Positions 18,478 to 27,139 of a stretch of DNA of 64,000 nt are shown here, piece by piece; the first letter of the stretch is position 1, and every line of letters starts with the position of its first letter. Source of the DNA: an uncultured Sphingobacteriales bacterium (GTDB lineage Bacteria; Bacteroidota; Bacteroidia; Chitinophagales; Chitinophagaceae); NCBI GenBank assembly GCA_937871285.1, contig CALMQS010000038.1:62001-126000 (forward strand), read 5' to 3'. The notes under the pieces are model-generated. The model ran no database searches. It saw only the letters and a list, made by a program, of their open reading frames with translations, and was not told where the DNA came from. Made by a program: the position numbers and the translations under genes.

Positions 18478-18513
18478 AAGAATATGAGCTATCCACTTTG
18501 TATATAGCGGTCT

Positions 18514-18660
18514 GAGGCTGTCTCAAAAGGGGCCGGTATGGAAGAAGTGCCACTAACACACAAACCTGCTGACGGCAGGGAGGAACACAAAGTTCTGATC
18601 TTCCCGTTTTATTTTCTTCGTGCCTGCCGCCTGCTGTCTGGCAGGCAGATTAGCGACTTA
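18514..18660. repeat. Paired repeat, copy B2, interrupted by GC-rich palindromes
   Basis: Starts GAGGCTGTCTCAAAA and shares TGCCACTAA, CACAAA, CTGATCTTCCCGTTTTATTT and GTGCCT with copy B1 at 7734-7818. Relative to B1 it carries an insertion around CCTGCTGACGGCAGG (18565-18579) and ends in a second palindrome, TGCCTGC...GCAGGCA (18621-18647). Confidence 0.6.
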
Positions 18661-18700
18661 GTGCAAATATTACTTTTTAAACAACCCCCCGGCTATATAC

Positions 18701-19369
18701 TTATTTCAATAATTCATCCACCCGCACCAGGCGGTATTGTTTAGCTTTCAGGTATTGCAGCAGGTTGCCCAAACGGTTATACATTTTATCCGTTCGTTTG
18801 GCGTCGGTACCAATATGCAGTAATAAAATAAAGCCATTCAGCCCCTGCTTTTGTTCATAAGCTATTATAGATTGATATATGGTATCCGTTGAGCGGTAAT
18901 TTTTCATGTCGGGTGTAGTGTAATCGGCATTGCTTAATGTGCCTGGTGTAAAGTTGATCAGCTTCAGCCCCTGCTGCTTTGTCCAGGCGGTAATGCTGTC
19001 GTTGTACCATTCGTAGGGAGGCAGAAAAAAAGGCGCATTGCTTTTTGTGATGCCAAACCGGTTCATAGTGGTATAGCTATCCTGCAGATCAGAAGTGAAT
19101 GTTTCTTTTGTTACCAGTAAGCTGTCTCTTTTATACCAGTCGCAATACAGCAAATGCTTATCAGAATGGCTTCCTAAGTAATGTCCGTCTTTCTTTAAAG
19201 TGCTGATGAGCGTTGTAAATGCAGGATTGCGGTAAAAATTCCCGGTAAGGAAAAAAGAAGCCTTTACCTTTTGTTGCTTTAAGGTATGAGCAATAACGTT
19301 ACCGCCATCTCCAAATTCATCTCCTGTAAAAACAATGGCAATGGTTTTAGCGCTTGTGTCGCCCCTCAC
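18701..19369 (-). CDS. Polysaccharide deacetylase, lacking its own ATG
   Basis: At least 222 residues from GTG 19369. NodB-type fold with FTGDEFGDGG as motif 1 (usually TFDDG), HSDKH near 68-72 for zinc (H-x3-H), and LPPYEW for motif 3. It should remove acetyl groups from a polysaccharide in the periplasm. The frame remains open upstream to 19432 and encodes residues that look family-like (YNHGGI just before the GTG), but contains no ATG and no signal peptide. It overlaps the end of the GH9 gene in another frame at a run of nine A, so it may be made as a C-terminal part of that protein. Confidence 0.8.
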   Translation of the reverse strand: MRGDTSAKTIAIVFTGDEFGDGGNVIAHTLKQQKVKASFFLTGNFYRNPAFTTLISTLKKDGHYLGSHSDKHLLYCDWYKRDSLLVTKETFTSDLQDSYTTMNRFGITKSNAPFFLPPYEWYNDSITAWTKQQGLKLINFTPGTLSNADYTTPDMKNYRSTDTIYQSIIAYEQKQGLNGFILLLHIGTDAKRTDKMYNRLGNLLQYLKAKQYRLVRVDELLK

Positions 19370-19416
19370 AATACCGCCATGGTTGTAGCTAAATTTTTTG
19401 TGCTGGTTATTGCCGG

Positions 19417-21234
19417 CTATCGTTTTTTTTTAGATGAATTTTTTGCCGGTAAGGAATCGCCGCTTTCCTTTGCCGCCAGCAGGTAGATCAGCGAAGCTGT
19501 TCCGTCCATGGTGGGCTCGTTGGTGCTGTAATCGCCCGAATCATCGTGGTATACGGCCAACGGACTTTGAAACTGCGCATATTCGTCGGGTTTAGTAAGC
19601 TGAAGCCCGATAAGGTTTCCAAAAATGCTTCCGTACACCGGCCCATCCACAATGCCGCCATTAACCGGGAAATTTCCCACTTTTAAAAAAGAGGCATGCG
19701 GGTCATCGGGCGTGTCGCCCCAGGCCGGCAGGCCATATACCATGCCGGTTCCCCACGGATTACAGCCAAACAACCAGTCGAAATTTGCCTGCTCCAGTTC
19801 TTCGAAGCTTTTATCGCCTGTGGCCTGCCGGTACCAGTAACATTGTATGGCAAATGAGGTAGTAAGGTTATTGCTGCACCATATGAAGGGCACGCCGCGC
19901 AGAAAAGCATTCTGCTTTGCTTTGTTCCATACCAGTTCAATGCCCTGCTTATAATAGGCCGCTACTGTGTCTCTCCGTTTATCGTTGAGTTTTTTGATCA
20001 ATTCGTAATGGCCTACATTGATGAAGGGATACCATTGGTAATGGCTGGCGGTATCGGCGCCCAGCCAGGGGGTTAGTGGCTCCTTTTGCGCCAGGCTGTA
20101 CGCATAATCTATACCGGTAGTTCCTGCTAACTGCGGTGCGGCGGCATTGCCCAGCATTGCGCCCGCCAATTCCATATCGTCCATCCAGTTGTCTTCGGCA
20201 TAAATATAGGGTGATACCACCGAAGCGGTTTGGGTGTTACCCGGTTTCTTTAATCCAAATGCAAAGGCAGAATAAGATCGCTCCTTTAATGTTTGCGCGT
20301 AATTATTGTCGAGGGTATGAAATAGCTGCCACCCCAGTGAAAACGCGCTGCTGAATTTCCCTGCCGTTGAAGAAGTGCCTTTGGTATCGTTCATAAATTT
20401 TCCTCTTATTTGCGGCTCACCGCTCACAAAATACACGGGGCGCTGGTATCCGCGGCCATATTGACTGTCCATTGCGGGCATACGCATCCCAATATGATCA
20501 CGGTCATCTGCTACCTGGTTGAACATCCAGTCTGCACGCGGGTGCATTTTCAGCAGCCAGTCTAATCCCCAGCGTGCTTCATCCAGCACATCGGGTATAT
20601 TATTGCTGCCTTCCAGCCCGTTAGCCTGGTGAGCATCGCCAAAAGCCCCGGGGAAATCGCGGTAAGCGGCCAGCAGGTGAAAGGTGGCATTTGCCGAAGT
20701 GGTTACGTATTGCAGGTAATCGGTAGCATCGTGCCAGCCGCCGCTAACATCAATAAATGTACTGTCGGGCATGGGGCCGTATAAGGTATAGCCATCCTGT
20801 GTATGGCAACTGTCTTTGGTTATTGGGTTAAAATTGTTGCGTTGCTGGCGCATATAGTATAAACAAAAATCTGCCGCGCCTTTATACACATCCTTACCAA
20901 TTTCAAATTCGGGTGATACAATAGTGCCAGCCTGCAAATAATAACGCCCTGGTTGTTTAAACGCGGAAAAATTTAAACGCAGTGTTTCCCTGAATGGACC
21001 GTAAGCACCTAAAGACCTTCCTGCTTTTGCGCTGAATACCACTTTTTTTGAAGCCGCGTCTATTAATTGCCATTGCTTAAACGATAGCGTTTCTTTGCCG
21101 CCCCATACCGCCACTTTAATGCCCTCAGGTGTATAGCCCAACTGGTTAATGCGAATCCACGTGGATTGTGAAAAAGCAGATTGAGCACCTGCTATTATGC
21201 AAATAAGGATAATGATCCGGGTAATAACATTCAT
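19417..21234 (-). CDS. Secreted glycoside hydrolase family 9 endoglucanase
   Basis: 605 residues with signal peptide (IIILICIIAGAQSAFS, cut near 22). An N-terminal Ig-like CelD_N domain (RINQLGYTPEGIKVAV) is followed by the GH9 barrel. GGWHDATD at 165-172 holds the catalytic base and nucleophilic-water aspartates; FGCNPWGTGMVYGLP and DYSTNEPTMDGTASLIY near the C-terminus hold the catalytic Glu. It should hydrolyse beta-1,4-glucan such as cellulose or xyloglucan. The gene ends in KKKR-stop at nine consecutive A (minus strand, 19431-19423). Neighbouring deacetylase suggests joint attack on acetylated plant polysaccharide. Confidence 0.92.
   Translation of the reverse strand: MNVITRIIILICIIAGAQSAFSQSTWIRINQLGYTPEGIKVAVWGGKETLSFKQWQLIDAASKKVVFSAKAGRSLGAYGPFRETLRLNFSAFKQPGRYYLQAGTIVSPEFEIGKDVYKGAADFCLYYMRQQRNNFNPITKDSCHTQDGYTLYGPMPDSTFIDVSGGWHDATDYLQYVTTSANATFHLLAAYRDFPGAFGDAHQANGLEGSNNIPDVLDEARWGLDWLLKMHPRADWMFNQVADDRDHIGMRMPAMDSQYGRGYQRPVYFVSGEPQIRGKFMNDTKGTSSTAGKFSSAFSLGWQLFHTLDNNYAQTLKERSYSAFAFGLKKPGNTQTASVVSPYIYAEDNWMDDMELAGAMLGNAAAPQLAGTTGIDYAYSLAQKEPLTPWLGADTASHYQWYPFINVGHYELIKKLNDKRRDTVAAYYKQGIELVWNKAKQNAFLRGVPFIWCSNNLTTSFAIQCYWYRQATGDKSFEELEQANFDWLFGCNPWGTGMVYGLPAWGDTPDDPHASFLKVGNFPVNGGIVDGPVYGSIFGNLIGLQLTKPDEYAQFQSPLAVYHDDSGDYSTNEPTMDGTASLIYLLAAKESGDSLPAKNSSKKKR
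19423..19431 (-). other. A9 slippery tract joining GH9 and deacetylase frames
   Basis: Nine consecutive A on the coding strand, read AAA AAA AAA CGA TAG in the GH9 frame. A -1 slip reads AAA AAA AAA ACG ATA and enters the deacetylase frame, which is open from there to 18701. Sequence composition permits transcriptional or translational slippage; an assembly or real indel would look the same. Confidence 0.45.
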
Positions 21235-21311
21235 TTTATTTTATGTTTTGTGTGATGCTATGTAAACAGGAAGACGTCTTGCTTTCCTTCTGGTTTTGCA
21301 TGCACGGCTCA

Positions 21312-22562
21312 CTATTCACCACTCTCTATATTAAAATTTTTTAGATCCGGAGCAAAGTTTCGTTTTCGCTCTAACTCGTACCGGTAAATAATATCCCCCA
21401 CCTCTTTAAAAAAAGGGTAGCCTAGCTCTTCGTATTCGTAGGTATCATCATTCAGTATCCCATCGCGGTTTACATAAATGGTGCCGCTCAGCATAAACTC
21501 CACCTTATTTTTGAAATCAGCGATGTAAGCGATATCCGTTAAAAAACCATAGCTCCAGCCTGTTTTATTGAACACTTTAATATACGACGGTATTTTGGTT
21601 CTGCCAGATCTGAACAGGAAAAACTTCGTGTAGCTGTCGAAGTATGTGGCGGTATCATATTCAGGATATTTACTTTCGGCAGGAAGCATAGACATATACC
21701 GGTAAAGAAGCCGGTAATCGCCGGGTGTTAAATTAAACCGTTGCCTGGCGTTTACTGATGCAGGAAACAAAACGGACTGTAGTATTTGCTGCAGGTCTTC
21801 AAGCGGCGCGTTGTTATGGGTGGTAAAATCCATAGGCTCATGTACCAAAAGGTCATCGCGGTTATAGTGTGCCCGTCCCACCAGGATCTTTTTACTAAAA
21901 TCAAATGCTATGTTGCTGTAAGCGGCGGGTTGCGTGTACAGGGGTTCTCCCGCTCCGTCAACAAAGCGCACAGGGTTGGTATGGCGGTTCTCTTCTTCGG
22001 TGGCCCGAACAAAACGGCGGGTAATGCGAAAATCTGTATACCCCATTTGCCAGAGCCTTTCATTGATGGTTTTTTGCCCTATAAACTCGTACAGGCGGTT
22101 ATAGGCGTCGTTATCGCTTACTAAAAATATTTTTTTGATGTAATGTGCTATGGAGGGTAACCCGTGTTCAGCGGTACTGTCTGTGAGCACTGCTGTTTGG
22201 CCGGAGTAAGCACTGTCGGTTAACATGGGTGTATATTTATTTACACCTGCCTTGCTCAGTGTATTCAGCTTTTCCAGTGCGAGGAAAGCCAGCGGCATTT
22301 TTACGGTGGAAGCCGGGTTGAAATACCGGTTTTTATCAACATGGCAATAGTAGTGTTTAAAAGAAGGGGTATTGTTGCTGTTGCGGTCAATTTGTGTATA
22401 AATCAACTGGTATTGAAAGCTGTCGGGATTGTTCAGGATGTGAAGCAGGGGCGCAGAAGCGTTGCTATATAATAATTCAGACAGCCATGCATCTGTTTTT
22501 ATCTGGGCGTTCATATATTGTGAGGTGAAAAGCAAAATGAAAAGCAGGAAAAACATTTTCAT
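21312..22562 (-). CDS. Secreted class A beta-lactamase-like serine hydrolase
   Basis: 416 residues with an N-terminal signal peptide (LLFILLFTSQYMNAQ). The three penicillin-recognising motifs are present: STVK at 85-88 with catalytic Ser, SDN in VSDNDAYNRLYEF near 148, and KTG in NKTGWSYGFLTDIA near 331. The Glu166-type omega loop is not obvious, so it may be a D,D-carboxypeptidase/endopeptidase-like or unspecified hydrolase rather than a resistance enzyme. It is larger than typical class A enzymes (about 290 residues) by an N-terminal extension. Substrate unknown. Confidence 0.85.
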   Translation of the reverse strand: MKMFFLLFILLFTSQYMNAQIKTDAWLSELLYSNASAPLLHILNNPDSFQYQLIYTQIDRNSNNTPSFKHYYCHVDKNRYFNPASTVKMPLAFLALEKLNTLSKAGVNKYTPMLTDSAYSGQTAVLTDSTAEHGLPSIAHYIKKIFLVSDNDAYNRLYEFIGQKTINERLWQMGYTDFRITRRFVRATEEENRHTNPVRFVDGAGEPLYTQPAAYSNIAFDFSKKILVGRAHYNRDDLLVHEPMDFTTHNNAPLEDLQQILQSVLFPASVNARQRFNLTPGDYRLLYRYMSMLPAESKYPEYDTATYFDSYTKFFLFRSGRTKIPSYIKVFNKTGWSYGFLTDIAYIADFKNKVEFMLSGTIYVNRDGILNDDTYEYEELGYPFFKEVGDIIYRYELERKRNFAPDLKNFNIESGE

Positions 22563-22698
22563 ACGAAAAGATACAAAAATCTGCCTTTAATTCTATCCGT
22601 CACTTTCCTTTGAGCACCTTATTGCTAAAAAAAACCTGTTTGAACCAATAAAGCGCTATTGTAAAACATTCCTTTATATTGCAATATAAATCTTAAGC

Positions 22699-23706
22699 GT
22701 GCAATTAGTTTCATACCACCGCGAGTCGCATGACCAGTTAGCCCTGCTGATAAACGGACACTTGTATAATACAGATGAGCTGCATCCCGACCTGCCCGGC
22801 AGCATGGGCATGTTCCTGAATTACTGGGAAGATGCTTTTCCTTTAGCCAAAAGGGCCGAAGAAGGGGTAAAAGCAGGGCGGTTCCTGCAAAACAGGGGTA
22901 TTCCTTATGATACGGTTACAATATTATCACCTGTTCCATTTCCCACTTCTTACAGGGGCGCACACGCATTCCGGCAGCACGTAGCTGCGCTTGGGCGTAG
23001 CCGTAATGCACCGGTAGCGCCGGAATTTGATCAGTATCCTGTATTTTATTTCGGCAACCATTACAGCGTACAGGGTCCCGGAGAAGTACAATGCATGCCG
23101 GATCATTTGGAAAAGTTAGACTTTGCACTGGAGGCCGCCGTGGTAGTATGTAAGCAGGGCCGGAATATTCCGGCGGCTCTTGCGGATGAATATATAGGAG
23201 GGCTTATGATCATGAATGGTATATGCGCAAGAAAATTACAATCAGTAGAAATGCCGCTAAATCCCGGCGATGTCAAAGGAAGAGATTTTTCAACCGCTTT
23301 AGGCCCGGCGTTGATAACCCTTGATGAGCTGGAATTTTTAGAAATACCCGCAAAAACTAATCATACCGGCAAGTGCTGGAACCTGGTGATGAAATGCAGG
23401 GTAAACGGCGAGCTGGTAAGCGAAGGCAACCTGGGCGATATGGACTGGACATTTGCCGAAATTATCGAAAGGGCTTCTTACGGCGCCAATTTGTATCCCG
23501 GTGATATTATTGGCAGCGGAACCGTAGGCACGGGATGTTTCCTGGAACTTAATGGCACAGCTAAATTGAGTAACCCCGGATATACTGAACAATGGCTGCA
23601 ACCCGGCGACACGGTACAATTAGAAATAGACCGCCTTGGCATCCTGAACAACCTTATTGTAAGGGATGAGGAGAACTGGAGCATTTTAAAGCAGAAAAAA
23701 ATTTAA
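22699..23706 (+). CDS. Fumarylacetoacetate hydrolase (FAH) family protein
   Basis: 335 residues starting at GTG 22699. FAH-fold enzymes cleave or hydrate beta-keto acids with a divalent metal. The C-terminal catalytic domain contains YFGNHYSVQGPGE, LDFALEAAVVV (metal-binding Glu), GRDFSTALGPALITLDEL and NLYPGDIIGSGTVGTG, all typical. An N-terminal domain of about 100 residues precedes it. It lacks the tyrosine-degradation neighbours (HGD, HPPD), so the substrate is open; plausible ones are 2-keto-3-deoxy sugar acids or related diketones. Confidence 0.88.
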   Translation: MQLVSYHRESHDQLALLINGHLYNTDELHPDLPGSMGMFLNYWEDAFPLAKRAEEGVKAGRFLQNRGIPYDTVTILSPVPFPTSYRGAHAFRQHVAALGRSRNAPVAPEFDQYPVFYFGNHYSVQGPGEVQCMPDHLEKLDFALEAAVVVCKQGRNIPAALADEYIGGLMIMNGICARKLQSVEMPLNPGDVKGRDFSTALGPALITLDELEFLEIPAKTNHTGKCWNLVMKCRVNGELVSEGNLGDMDWTFAEIIERASYGANLYPGDIIGSGTVGTGCFLELNGTAKLSNPGYTEQWLQPGDTVQLEIDRLGILNNLIVRDEENWSILKQKKI

Positions 23707-23765
23707 CCGGAAGGTATCCGCAATTGCACCCCATCTCTCTACCTTTATACTATCAATTTATAAAC

Positions 23766-24560
23766 ATGACCAACAAAATACCGGCTATCGCTTCCCTGCT
23801 TTTTGTATTGTTCTTCAGCTCCTGTTTGGATACCGAGGAAAAGATTGTAATCAATAAAAACAACAGCGGCGTGTATACTGTTACCTTAGATATGAGCAAA
23901 ATGCTCGCGCTCATGGATCAGATAGGACAGGAAAATAAAGATGAAACCAAAATACCTGAGAAGAAAGACTCCACTGTTTATTTTAAGTCTTTTACAGATA
24001 CCTCCACCACGCTTACCGCTAAGGAAAAGGAATTGTTTAAAGAGGGGAGCCTGCGGATGCAGGTAGATGAAGCTGCAAAAGAATTGATAGTCACCCTTAA
24101 TTTTCCTTTCAAACATATTAATGATTTACCGGAACTGAAATCATCTTATTTAGCAGTGATAGATAAACTGGGCGTATCCGACAAGCTGAAAAATGAAGGT
24201 GATAGCGGATCTGACGAAAATATTCCTTCCGATTTATCAAAAGACAAGAATATTTTAAACCCTTCGCAGGAGGCATACGCTTTTGCCGCTGCTGCTGGTA
24301 AGATATCCAATACCCTGATCAATAAAGAATTGTTCAATAATAAGATACAAAATGATTCGTCTATGCAAATGCTGCAGCAAATGACGATGATGATGGGCGA
24401 TATGAATTATAAGACGATTATTGTAGCACCCGCCAAGATAAAAAAATACAAAGGCAATCAAACCATTTTGTCGGACGATAAAAAGACCGTTACTTTCCTA
24501 ACCACGCTAAGCGATATGCTCAACCGGCCCGAAGCCGCCGAGTATAGTGTGGAATATTAG
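23766..24560 (+). CDS. Lipoprotein of unknown function
   Basis: 264 residues from ATG 23766; the open frame begins a little upstream at a TTG but only this ATG leads directly into the signal peptide LLFVLFFSSC, a lipobox with Cys at residue 20. The mature part is charged and has no motif I recognise (VINKNNSGVYTVTLDMSKM and a Met/Gln-rich stretch MQMLQQMTMMMGDMN). TACCTTTA at 23740-23747 may be its -7 box. Likely anchored to the inner or outer membrane facing the periplasm. Confidence 0.75.
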   Translation: MTNKIPAIASLLFVLFFSSCLDTEEKIVINKNNSGVYTVTLDMSKMLALMDQIGQENKDETKIPEKKDSTVYFKSFTDTSTTLTAKEKELFKEGSLRMQVDEAAKELIVTLNFPFKHINDLPELKSSYLAVIDKLGVSDKLKNEGDSGSDENIPSDLSKDKNILNPSQEAYAFAAAAGKISNTLINKELFNNKIQNDSSMQMLQQMTMMMGDMNYKTIIVAPAKIKKYKGNQTILSDDKKTVTFLTTLSDMLNRPEAAEYSVEY

Positions 24561-24618
24561 TTGTGTACCGGATCTTTGCAGATGCTTCGCGGCCAGGCGG
24601 CCAATGACAGATATGGTT

Positions 24619-24706
24619 AAATCCGAAGCCGGGAATCCGAAATCCGGGGAGAAGAGAAAGAAGAAGTATCCCTTCTATTGTTGGCAGTTACTCTCCTGAT
24701 ACCTGA
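24619..24706. repeat. Dispersed intergenic repeat, copy A3
   Basis: Contains AATCCGAAGCCGG (from 24619) and CCTGATACCTGA (24695-24706) with AAGAAG..TTATCC-like sequence between; the same words in the same order occur at 31687-31800. Non-coding. Confidence 0.55.
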
Positions 24707-24776
24707 CGGCTGAGCCGCTGATACGCGATATCTTATGTCTGATTGCCTGCCGGTTAACAGCCATCTTAGTTTTGTT

Positions 24777-24784
24777 TACCTTTG
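24777..24784 (+). promoter_or_regulatory. -7 box for ispG
   Basis: TACCTTTG, an exact TAnnTTTG match, 27 bp upstream of the ispG ATG at 24812. Confidence 0.45.
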
Positions 24785-24811
24785 CATGTAGTTTTCTTTT
24801 ATACTTATATT

Positions 24812-26842
24812 ATGCAATGGTATTGTGAATCCTTAACTGAATATAAAAGGCTAAAAACCAGGGAAGTAAATATTGGTGGATTGTTAACCGGCAACTTTCA
24901 TCCCATTCGGCTGCAAACCATGACCACTACAGATACTATGGATACCCTGGGCACTGTAGCGCAGTCTGTTCGCTGTATTGAAGCCGGCGCGGAAATGGTA
25001 CGCATCACGGCGCCCAGCAAAAGAGAAGCGGAAAACCTGCTGAACATTAAAAATGAACTTCATAAAAGAGGATACCATACGCCCCTCGTTGCCGATATAC
25101 ATTTTACGCCCAATGCCGCCGAAATTGCCGCCCGTATTGTTGAAAAAGTACGGGTGAACCCCGGCAACTATATTGATAAAAAGAAGTTTGAATTTATTGA
25201 ATATACTGATAGCGCATACCATTCCGAAATAGAAAGAATAAGGCAGCGGTTTACCCCATTGGTGAAAATTTGCAAAGAATATGGAACGGCTATGCGCATT
25301 GGCACTAACCACGGATCGCTGAGCGACCGTATTATGAGCCGGTACGGAGATACGCCTATGGGCATGGTGGAAAGCGCTATGGAATTTTTGCGGATCGCCC
25401 GCGATGAAAGTTTTCACAATATTGTGCTGAGCATGAAGTCCAGCAACCCCCAGGTAATGGTGCAGGCCTATCGCCTTCTGGTGCGGCAAATGGCTGATGA
25501 ATTTAAGGAATGTTACCCGCTTCACCTTGGTGTTACGGAAGCCGGCGACGGGGAAGACGGGAGAATAAAATCGGCCATCGGTATCGGCACATTGCTGGAA
25601 GACGGAATTGGCGATACCATACGGGTATCCTTAACCGAAGACCCCGAGTTTGAAATACCCGTGTGCCGCGATATTGTGAAACGCTACAGTGCCGCCTCAC
25701 TCACCACTCACCATTCACCACTCACCATTCACCACTCACCCCCCACCGCTCCCTACTCCCCTTTCCAGTACAAACGGCGGGATACCTTTGTGGTTAATCA
25801 TATCGGCGGACGCCACGTTCCGGTAGTAGTGGCAGATGTAAGCAAAGCAGGTGAAATTACAGCAGGAACTTTACAACGCATAGGGTATAGCTACAATGAA
25901 GCACTTGATAAGTGGAACATCAGCGACCTGGCGGCCGACTATATATTTTTTAACGGTAATGAATTGCCATTTGCATTACCCGGCACATTAAAAGTAATAC
26001 TGCCTGCAAAAAAATGGACGGAATGCTCAGACAAAGAAAAGTATTATCCTTTATTTTCTTTTGATGAATACCCCGATGCGACCGTGCAAAACAAAAGCAC
26101 GATATTAAATGTAGTAATGCTGGACTGTTTCAATGAAGGCGATTCGTTTAATTTAAATAGTCTGAACAGCATTAAAGATGACCCCACTGTTGTGCTGGCA
26201 TTAAGCAGCACCAATAAAAACGCGATGCAATCGGTACGGCGCATGTTCATGGAACTGCTGCAAAAAGATATCCGTAATCCTGTTATATTAATGACGGACA
26301 GCAACTGGCAAACACCTGATGAGCATCTTATTCATTTTGCAACAGAAACCGGCGCTTTGTTTTTGGATGGCTTTGGCGATGGCATTTGTTTGGGAATAAC
26401 AACAGGCAGCTATGGGCTGCTTTCCAACAGCTACGGGCAGCTCAATGCCAGTGGCAGAAATTACGTAGATAACCAAAGCCCTGAGCAGTTCATCAATAGC
26501 ACGGCTTTTTCCATTTTGCAGGCAACCCGTACCCGTATTTCAAAAACAGAATACATTTCCTGCCCTTCCTGTGGCAGAACGCTGTTTGATTTGCAGGAAA
26601 CCACCGCCAGAATACGTGCGGTTACCAATCATCTCAAAGGCGTTAAGATAGCCATTATGGGCTGCATTGTAAACGGTCCGGGTGAGATGGCCGATGCCGA
26701 CTTTGGTTATGTGGGCAGCGGTCCCGGTAAAATAACATTATATAAGGGCAAGGAAGTAGTGAAGCGTTCTGTTGACAGCAATATTGCTGTTGAAGAACTT
26801 ATTAAGCTGCTTAAAGAAAGCGATGCCTGGGTAGAGCCATAA
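24812..26842 (+). CDS. ispG: 4-hydroxy-3-methylbut-2-enyl diphosphate synthase IspG, long form
   Basis: 676 residues, the large form found in Bacteroidota, chlamydiae and plants (E. coli IspG has 372). It converts MEcPP to HMBPP in the MEP isoprenoid pathway using a 4Fe-4S cluster. The TIM barrel spans about residues 14-295; an insert domain follows, then the C-terminal Fe-S domain with SCPSCGRTLFDLQETTARI (Cys about 584 and 587) and MGCIVNGPGE (Cys about 618). At about residues 296-315 there is a His/Ser/Pro-rich segment encoded by heptamer DNA repeats, unlike the family. ATG 24812 is used; a TTG 10 codons upstream is less likely. Confidence 0.95.
   Translation: MQWYCESLTEYKRLKTREVNIGGLLTGNFHPIRLQTMTTTDTMDTLGTVAQSVRCIEAGAEMVRITAPSKREAENLLNIKNELHKRGYHTPLVADIHFTPNAAEIAARIVEKVRVNPGNYIDKKKFEFIEYTDSAYHSEIERIRQRFTPLVKICKEYGTAMRIGTNHGSLSDRIMSRYGDTPMGMVESAMEFLRIARDESFHNIVLSMKSSNPQVMVQAYRLLVRQMADEFKECYPLHLGVTEAGDGEDGRIKSAIGIGTLLEDGIGDTIRVSLTEDPEFEIPVCRDIVKRYSAASLTTHHSPLTIHHSPPTAPYSPFQYKRRDTFVVNHIGGRHVPVVVADVSKAGEITAGTLQRIGYSYNEALDKWNISDLAADYIFFNGNELPFALPGTLKVILPAKKWTECSDKEKYYPLFSFDEYPDATVQNKSTILNVVMLDCFNEGDSFNLNSLNSIKDDPTVVLALSSTNKNAMQSVRRMFMELLQKDIRNPVILMTDSNWQTPDEHLIHFATETGALFLDGFGDGICLGITTGSYGLLSNSYGQLNASGRNYVDNQSPEQFINSTAFSILQATRTRISKTEYISCPSCGRTLFDLQETTARIRAVTNHLKGVKIAIMGCIVNGPGEMADADFGYVGSGPGKITLYKGKEVVKRSVDSNIAVEELIKLLKESDAWVEP
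25700..25741 (+). repeat. Six heptamer repeats (Y)TCACCA inside ispG
   Basis: CTCACCA, CTCACCA, TTCACCA, CTCACCA, TTCACCA, CTCACCC follow each other without a gap (42 bp), so the frame is preserved. They encode a His/Ser/Thr/Pro-rich linker between barrel and insert domain. Similar words occur in intergenic DNA near 21310. Confidence 0.75.
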
Positions 26843-26872
26843 GGCCGGGCATAATATTTCCACATCCTTTAG

Positions 26873-27127
26873 CTACTTTACTTTTCTTAATACCGGGATG
26901 CCCGTCATACCCGCCGCATCGCGGTAATCAATTACCAGCTTACTTCCGGTATGTTCAAAACGATAGCGCTTCCCGGTAATGGAACCGTTTACGGTGAGCG
27001 CTGTTTTGCCCGTGTACTCAAATTGCACATCTTCCCCCATTTTGGGCGTGTAATTATACACAGCGCCTGCAGCCTGGTGCTGTTCCTGCTGCCGGTTTTC
27101 ATTTCTTTTTTGTCCGCAACACGACAT
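26873..27127 (-). CDS. Small conserved protein starting MSCCGQ
   Basis: 84 residues. The N-terminus MSCCGQKRNENRQQEQ is a Cys pair followed by a polar, probably disordered segment. Residues about 36-84 resemble a small beta fold: VQFEYTGKTALTVNGSITG then RYRFEHTGSKLVIDY and IPVLRKV. I recall similar MSCCGQ-starting proteins in Proteobacteria next to a DUF1360 gene, but no function. Third gene of a three-gene run, 12 bp after the DUF1360 gene. The Cys pair could bind metal or be modified; that is inference. Confidence 0.7.
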   Translation of the reverse strand: MSCCGQKRNENRQQEQHQAAGAVYNYTPKMGEDVQFEYTGKTALTVNGSITGKRYRFEHTGSKLVIDYRDAAGMTGIPVLRKVK

Positions 27128-27139
27128 GATTTTTATTTT

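Noticed and set aside
18538..18744. A 68-codon plus-strand open frame
   Set aside because: It is composed of repeat B2 and the end of the deacetylase on the other strand.
21312..22562. Acquired beta-lactamase resistance gene
   Set aside because: STVK, SDN and KTG motifs fit, but the protein is much longer than known class A enzymes, no omega-loop Glu was recognised, and the surroundings are core genes without mobile elements.
25700..25741. Heptamer repeats as a CRISPR-like array
   Set aside because: Units are contiguous with no spacers, are 7 bp, and lie in frame inside ispG.
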